From the NCBI GenBank assembly GCA_015478945.1, contig JABUQX010027513.1, positions 5,001-15,000 on the forward strand: a DNA stretch of 10,000 nt. Reading direction: 5' to 3'. The stretch is from Trachelipus rathkii (lineage: Eukaryota > Arthropoda > Malacostraca > Isopoda > Trachelipodidae). Below are positions 8,103 through 10,000 of this stretch, in pieces (the stretch's first letter is position 1; the number at the start of each line of letters is the position of its first letter). A program made the translations under genes and the position numbers. The notes under the pieces are model-generated. The model saw only the letters and a list, made by a program, of their open reading frames with translations, was not told the DNA's origin and searched no databases.

Positions 8103-8527
8103 AATAGATCAATAGATCACAGATGGCCAGGAAGGTGGATGGATGGTGGTTGGATAGTGGTTTGATTTAGTGATTTACTGCTTTAGGGTATGTAAAACGT
8201 TACAAATTTAGTAAAAATTTGACCTTAATCAATAGATCAATAGATCAATGACCAGGAAGGTGGATGGATGGTGGCTGGATAGTTTACTGATTTAGTGATT
8301 TACTGCTTTAGGGCATGTAAAACGTTACAATTTTAGTAAAAATTATTGTAATCAATAGATCAATAGATCACGACTGGTGGACAGGAGGGTGACAGGAGGG
8401 TAGATGGATGGTGTTTGGCGGATGGTGTTTGGTTACGATTTACTGTTTTAGGGTATGTAAAACATGAAAATTTTAGTAAAAATTTGGCCTTAATCAATAG
8501 ATCAATAGATCAATAGATCAATAGATC
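8103..8527 (-). repeat. Right subterminal iterons: octamer AATAGATC in four clusters
   Basis: Two copies each at 8103-8118, 8231-8246 and 8354-8369, then four at 8496-8527. These are reverse complements of the left-arm GATCTATT clusters, in mirrored order, with the largest cluster outermost in both arms. Clusters are about 115-140 bp apart within a larger repeat unit. Confidence 0.9.
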
Positions 8528-8630
8528 ATATATGGATAGGAGGGTAGGTTGGGTGGCTTGATTTACTGATTTACTGCTTTAGGGTATGTAAAAACGTAAA
8601 TTTGTAAGTTATAAACATAAAAGTGTAAAA

Positions 8631-8653
8631 TTTTTTTTTTTTTTTTTTTTTTT
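8631..8653 (-). repeat. Poly(T) run of 23 (right arm)
   Basis: Counterpart of the left-arm poly(A), next to the same ATGGTT/AACCAT inverted repeat (8655-8670). The TTTATT at 8735-8740 mirrors the left-arm AATAAA. Confidence 0.9.
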
Positions 8654-8755
8654 GATGGTTCTGAAACCATTATTTTCGAAATCTACAGACTCAATAACAT
8701 ATATAAACACACTGGCATTGTTGTTATACGAATGTTTATTAACTCAGCACCGCAG

Positions 8756-8781
8756 TGGCTCCAGCACCGGTGCCGGAGCCA
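8756..8781. repeat. 26-bp palindrome (right arm)
   Basis: Same palindrome as at 3694-3719, with the single mismatched pair preserved. The flanking sequence differs slightly (CTCCTCAG in place of the complement of CTGATGAG). Confidence 0.85.
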
Positions 8782-9062
8782 ACTCCTCAGATTCCCATAC
8801 CAAGTCTTTCTAGAAATTACACTCTGAATCCTCTCACCAAATTTCAGTCAATTACGAACACTTCGATTTTTTAAGAGGGGTGGGTTTTTCCTTCAGGGGA
8901 CCACAGGACTGCTCTTTCTCGTCTACGACGAGAGCCTCCCCATCTAACACCCCTCCAAATTTTAACCCAATACGATAACCCTAACCCGTGTAGATATATA
9001 TTGGACTCAGAAACTGGATGCGAAGAAGCAACCACGGCGGAATCCGAAGTCAAAGTGCGTAA

Positions 9063-9091
9063 AAAAACGATCCCTTACAGGGATCGTTTTT
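9063..9091. repeat. Perfect 12-bp hairpin ending in T-run (right arm)
   Basis: AAAAACGATCCC pairs with GGGATCGTTTTT around TTACA. It resembles a bacterial intrinsic terminator, but the context is eukaryotic, so I treat it as one of the hairpins of the arm. The left-arm version (3410-3431) pairs less well. Confidence 0.85.
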
Positions 9092-9124
9092 CGACTCAGA
9101 TTCGATGTAATAATAATAATAATA

Positions 9125-9150
9125 ATGTGTATGTGTATGCGCACGCGCGC
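9125..9150. other. Z-DNA-prone alternating purine-pyrimidine tract (right arm)
   Basis: Twenty-six strictly alternating bases, AT/GT steps followed by GC/AC/GC steps. Mirrors 3334-3359. Confidence 0.7.
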
Positions 9151-9166
9151 TCAGTCTGTGTCTGTC

Positions 9167-9195
9167 GGTCAAACAGACCTTCGGTCTGTTTGACC
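9167..9195. repeat. Perfect 13-bp hairpin with TTC triloop (right arm)
   Basis: Mirror copy of 3289-3317. The loop is TTC (9180-9182) on this strand and GAA on the other. Confidence 0.95.
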
Positions 9196-9423
9196 TCCAA
9201 ATGGTCGGTCGCCCAAACGCTCGTTAGGCCTAAACTCACCCACGCAGATCAAGCAACAAAGGCGTAAGCGCAATATCGGCGTCCACCCTCGGGGGTGACC
9301 ACCCTCTATATACATCCTACAGACTTGAAAATTACACGGATTCCATATATAGATTATATTCCAAGTTTCAGACCTATATCTCTATTCCTTCATATCGAAA
9401 AGGGTGGTAGATGTCAGACCGTA

Positions 9424-9921
<498 letters not shown>

Positions 9922-10000
9922 ATACTTCCTGCAGTCATCAGTTGCAGTACTTCCAACCAATAGACATGTATTTGATTCGATCCTACAACGAAATCAATCT

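Larger units (their letters stand above)
9114..9287. repeat. 174-bp core, identical in both arms (right copy)
   Basis: Exact reverse complement of 3197-3370. Apparent open frames on each arm (3217-3411 minus, 9001-9267 plus) share the same C-terminal residues only because this DNA is identical. Confidence 0.85.

Noticed and set aside
9063..9091. Bacterial-type intrinsic terminator
   Set aside because: Stem plus T-run matches by shape, but the setting is clearly eukaryotic and the hairpin belongs to the inverted repeat arm.

Overview
The window looks like AT-rich non-coding nuclear DNA of an arthropod, plausibly a crustacean. It holds very long (TA)n tracts, a small cluster of CCTAA pentamers (the arthropod TTAGG telomere unit), TATA plus initiator core promoters of arthropod type and a eukaryotic AATAAA signal. 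There are no bacterial operons or ribosome binding sites. The host group is an inference from composition only.

Layout: 16-234 is a two-copy tandem repeat. 576-2024 is an irregular TA-repeat domain, followed by gene-free AT-rich DNA to about 2880 and a (TA)n tract to 3041. From 3042 to 9425 lies one composite element of about 6.4 kb, bounded on both sides by (TA)n. Its ends are inverted repeats of about 1.4 kb each (3042-4453 and 8021-9425). They carry hairpins, palindromes, a Z-DNA-prone tract, poly(A/T), and subterminal arrays of the octamer GATCTATT. After it come a (TA)n tract, a short stretch with CCTAA pentamers and more (TA)n.

Inside the element are a GC-rich hairpin cluster (4464-4585), degenerate direct repeats (4600-5540), and two same-strand genes (5916-6425 and 6904-7656). 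Each gene has its own TATA-type promoter. The two predicted proteins are diverged paralogues. Each contains a stretch that fits the pattern of the PC4/SUB1 single-stranded-DNA-binding domain, a motif-level call made by eye. The first gene appears frameshifted near its 3' end: a homologous tail lies in the next frame up to 6537.

I see no transposase, polymerase, integrase or capsid gene. The simplest reading is a foldback-like, non-autonomous mobile element, or a remnant of a linear DNA replicon, that carries ssDNA-binding protein genes between hairpin-rich inverted termini. How it moves or replicates is not shown by the sequence.
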